Source: Clostridia bacterium
GTDB taxonomy: Bacteria > Bacillota_A > Clostridia > UMGS1883 > HGM11501
Assembly: GCA_017536285.1 (NCBI GenBank)
Contig: JAFXHP010000008.1
Location: 1-7,669, forward strand
Direction: 5' to 3'
DNA: 7,669 nucleotides
How positions within the stretch are numbered: the stretch's first letter is position 1; the number at the start of each line of letters is the position of its first letter. Below are positions 6,241-7,669 of this stretch, piece after piece. Made by a program: the position numbers and the translations under genes. The notes under the pieces were generated by a model. That model saw nothing but the letters and a program-made list of their open reading frames with translations, was not told the DNA's origin and searched no databases.

Positions 6241-7314
6241 ATGAATAAATTAAAACTTGGTCTTATAGGCTGTGGAAAAATGATGGCTCAGCATGTTAAT
6301 GGTGTGAAAAAGAGTGAAAATGTAGAAATCGTTGCTGTTTGCGATATTATTGAGGAAAATGCAAGGGTAGTTGCAGAAGAATTGGGAAACAATGCAAAGA
6401 TTTTTACAGATTACAGAGATTTGGTTTCTGAGGTTGATGCTGTTTTAATAGCTCTGCCTCACGATCTTCATTTTCAGTGTGGAATGTATTTTGCAATGCA
6501 TGATAAACACATTCTGATGGAAAAGCCTCTTTGCAATTCAGAAAGGGAATGTGAAATTCTTATTGAAACTTGCGAAAAGCGTAACCTTAAGCTTATGTCT
6601 GCTTATCCGGTTCGTTTCTGGCCTGGTGTTGTTAAGCTTAAAGAACTGGTTGATTCGGGGGAATTCGGAGAAATTATTCAGATGTCAATATGGACCGAAC
6701 AGCTTACCGGTGCGGATATGACATATCTTGATATTGAAAGAAACTGGCTTGTCACAAGCAGGTTAGGCGGAGGACAGCTTTTCAGCCATGGCTGCCATTA
6801 TATTGATATTCTGCTTTGGTTCCTGGGAGAGCCTGTGACAGGGGCACATATGGGTACAAGAAACGGAACTCCATGGATGATTGAAGAGGGCACAAGTGCT
6901 CTTGTAATGAAATTTGAAAACGGTGCTGTCGGTTATCATGGTGCAACATGGGGGGCAAGGGGAACCCGACTTGGCTATGATTTCCAAATTCAAACAGAAA
7001 AGGCTCTTTTGGAATATGATCACTCCGGTGGTGAGGTAAGAATTTACAGGAAATCTGCCGTTCATACTCCTGGGCAAGAGGATAAAAAAGAAAATTACGA
7101 GGTTGTATGGAAAAGAACAGAGGAAAAATCAAAAAACACCCAGTATGAAATCAATCACTTTACAGACTGTGTTCTTAACGATAAAACACCTCTTACAAAT
7201 GGTAGAGCAGCACTTCAGGGATTAAGAGTAATCTGGGAACTGTACTTGGCAGAGAAAAACAACAGGCTTGCAAATCTTAAAGGTCTTGGCATAGGTGCTG
7301 TTGAAAACAAATAA
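6241..7314 (+). CDS. Gfo/Idh/MocA-family NAD(P)-dependent oxidoreductase
   Basis: This cytoplasmic dehydrogenase probably oxidises or epimerises a sugar, sugar acid or polyol such as an inositol; the exact substrate is not readable. The 357 residues fit the family. The N-terminal Rossmann fold has GLIGCGKM (7-14) and Asp35 at the end of the second strand, which in this family usually favours NAD over NADP. The EKP motif (94-96) supplies the catalytic lysine. The C-terminal domain (about 125-340) carries GGGQLFSHGCHYID (176-189). His186 and Asp189 are in place, but the residue usually Asp in the GGG..xD.G.H pattern is Ser182, followed by His183. The ATG at 6241 is chosen over the in-frame ATG at 6223, because AGGAGG lies between them eight bases before 6241. 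It stands alone on the plus strand, divergent from the AraC gene; hairpins follow its stop. Confidence 0.92.
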   Translation: MNKLKLGLIGCGKMMAQHVNGVKKSENVEIVAVCDIIEENARVVAEELGNNAKIFTDYRDLVSEVDAVLIALPHDLHFQCGMYFAMHDKHILMEKPLCNSERECEILIETCEKRNLKLMSAYPVRFWPGVVKLKELVDSGEFGEIIQMSIWTEQLTGADMTYLDIERNWLVTSRLGGGQLFSHGCHYIDILLWFLGEPVTGAHMGTRNGTPWMIEEGTSALVMKFENGAVGYHGATWGARGTRLGYDFQIQTEKALLEYDHSGGEVRIYRKSAVHTPGQEDKKENYEVVWKRTEEKSKNTQYEINHFTDCVLNDKTPLTNGRAALQGLRVIWELYLAEKNNRLANLKGLGIGAVENK

Positions 7315-7337
7315 ACAATTTTGGGGACGGGGCAGTG

Positions 7338-7384
7338 CTATAAAAATGACAAAAGGGGACGTACCTTTTTTGTCATTTTTATAG
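7338..7384. repeat. REP-like palindromic element, copy 2, with long hairpin
   Basis: The arms CTATAAAAATGACAAAA (7338-7354) and its exact complement (7368-7384) extend the shared 25-nt core (7349-7373) into a 47-nt hairpin. On the plus strand it forms 21 pairs, two of them G-U, around the loop ACGTA (7359-7363). A GGGGACGGGGCAG segment (7323-7335) precedes it. It starts 23 bp after the oxidoreductase stop codon. The core is identical to 5189-5213 in inverted orientation. Confidence 0.85.
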
Positions 7385-7412
7385 GGTTCGGCATTTATGA
7401 CGAACCGTTTTT
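7385..7412 (+). terminator. Possible terminator of the oxidoreductase gene
   Basis: GGTTCG (7385-7390) and CGAACC (7401-7406) form a 6-bp stem around a 10-nt loop, followed by G and five T residues (7408-7412). It abuts the long REP-like hairpin, which may itself contribute. The large loop and short stem make it a modest candidate. Confidence 0.42.
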
Positions 7413-7447
7413 AAAAAAACACCCAAGGACGCATCTGCGTCCTTGGG
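7388..7447. repeat. Direct repeat copy 2 (terminator plus GGCATTTATGACG tail)
   Basis: This is the partner of 4726-4777 in the same orientation, with 24 nt identical (7424-7447), a 21-nt segment with three substitutions (7388-7408), and small insertions between them. Substitutions and indels show that the copies are not a fresh duplication. Confidence 0.85.
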
Positions 7448-7452
7448 TGTTT
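7413..7452 (-). terminator. Strong rho-independent terminator for the gene entering from the right
   Basis: The arms AAACACCCAAGGACGCA (7417-7433) and its exact complement (7436-7452) make a 17-nt inverted repeat. On the minus strand the stem is followed by a run of T residues (7413-7419, partly in the stem). On the plus strand only TTTA follows, so the main direction is minus. It lies 69 bp after the stop of the right-edge gene. Confidence 0.8.
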
Positions 7453-7521
7453 ATAAGAAGAACTAAATTGTTACGATGTTGTCAACAAAATGATACCAAA
7501 AAATGTATGCCAGAGTGTGCC

Positions 7522-7669
7522 TTATTCCGCCTGTGCTTCTCTTCTGCGACGAATGGTATCCTTCACCAATGTGGCATCTTGTTCGATGAAATTCTTGACG
7601 GTTTTAATATCCTCTTTTATAAGCACCAGGTCTTCCGGTGTGAACAAATCGTCATATTCTCCGGTTTCA
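7522..7669 (-). CDS. C-terminal fragment of an unidentified protein, truncated by the window edge
   Basis: An open frame runs from the right edge to a TAA at 7522-7524 on the minus strand, giving 48 C-terminal residues. They are highly charged and helical: an acidic start with YDDLFTPEDL, then a long amphipathic helix through VKNFIEQDATLVKDTI and a basic RRRR patch before EAQAE. I do not recognise the family; the tail could be a coiled coil or a nucleic-acid-binding end, but that is a guess. A strong minus-strand terminator 69 bp downstream supports a real gene ending here. The start and most of the protein lie outside the window. Confidence 0.6.
   Translation of the reverse strand, partial: ETGEYDDLFTPEDLVLIKEDIKTVKNFIEQDATLVKDTIRRRREAQAE

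Noticed and set aside
6763..7132. Two minus-strand open frames opposite the oxidoreductase gene
   Set aside because: Both are shadows of conserved coding sequence; no plausible start signals or domains are visible.
4726..7447. The direct repeats as target-site duplications of a transposon
   Set aside because: They are far too long, contain functional terminators and differ by substitutions and indels; no transposase is present between them.
7453..7521. Further gene or structure between the terminator and the right-edge gene
   Set aside because: No open frame with a start signal and no convincing inverted repeat is visible in this stretch.
1..7669. CRISPR array, tRNA or rRNA
   Set aside because: No regularly spaced repeats, cloverleaf-like segments or rRNA signatures were seen on either strand; the only repeats are the pairs and motif described.

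Overview
The window looks like chromosomal DNA of a low-to-mid-GC Firmicute, most likely an anaerobic Clostridia-type gut or rumen bacterium. The grounds are AT-rich intergenic regions, strong GGAGG-type ribosome binding sites, TTG and GTG starts, a lineage that uses GatCAB, and a CUT1 sugar transporter encoded without its own ATPase. This placement is inferred from style, not from a database match.

Layout, left to right. (1) 1-1399, minus strand: gatC and the first 387 codons of gatA, overlapping by 17 nt, behind a clear sigma-A promoter (1424-1452). gatA runs off the left edge, and gatB would be expected beyond it. (2) 1455-1479: terminator of the next minus-strand operon. (3) 1554-4628, minus strand: a three-gene carbohydrate ABC importer in the order lipoprotein binding protein, MalF-like permease, MalG-like permease. 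(4) 4747-5176, minus strand: two very small genes of unknown function, translationally coupled and followed by a strong terminator. (5) 5231-6091 minus and 6241-7314 plus: a divergent pair, an AraC-family regulator and a Gfo/Idh/MocA-family NAD(P)-dependent oxidoreductase, facing each other across a 149-bp control region. (6) 7315-7521: a repeat-rich noncoding stretch with a 21-bp-stem hairpin and a second terminator. (7) 7522-7669, minus strand: the last 48 codons of an unidentified gene entering from the right.

How the genes may work together: the AraC regulator and the oxidoreductase form a typical sugar- or polyol-utilisation pair. The transporter could feed the same pathway, because two short AT-rich elements occur upstream of both the binding-protein gene and the oxidoreductase gene in the same orientation relative to transcription. 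The substrate cannot be read from the sequence.

The most unusual structure is in the repeats. A direct repeat of about 52-60 bp, which includes a 24-nt identical terminator stem, brackets the whole block of small genes, regulator and oxidoreductase (4726-4777 and 7388-7447). A 25-nt identical palindromic element occurs in inverted orientation on either side of the regulator/oxidoreductase pair (5189-5213 and 7349-7373). A 13-nt motif follows the 3' end of all three minus-strand units to its right. The block may be a module acquired or rearranged through dispersed repeats. No CRISPR array, tRNA, rRNA, riboswitch or transposase gene was seen, and no noncoding stretch exceeds about 210 bp.
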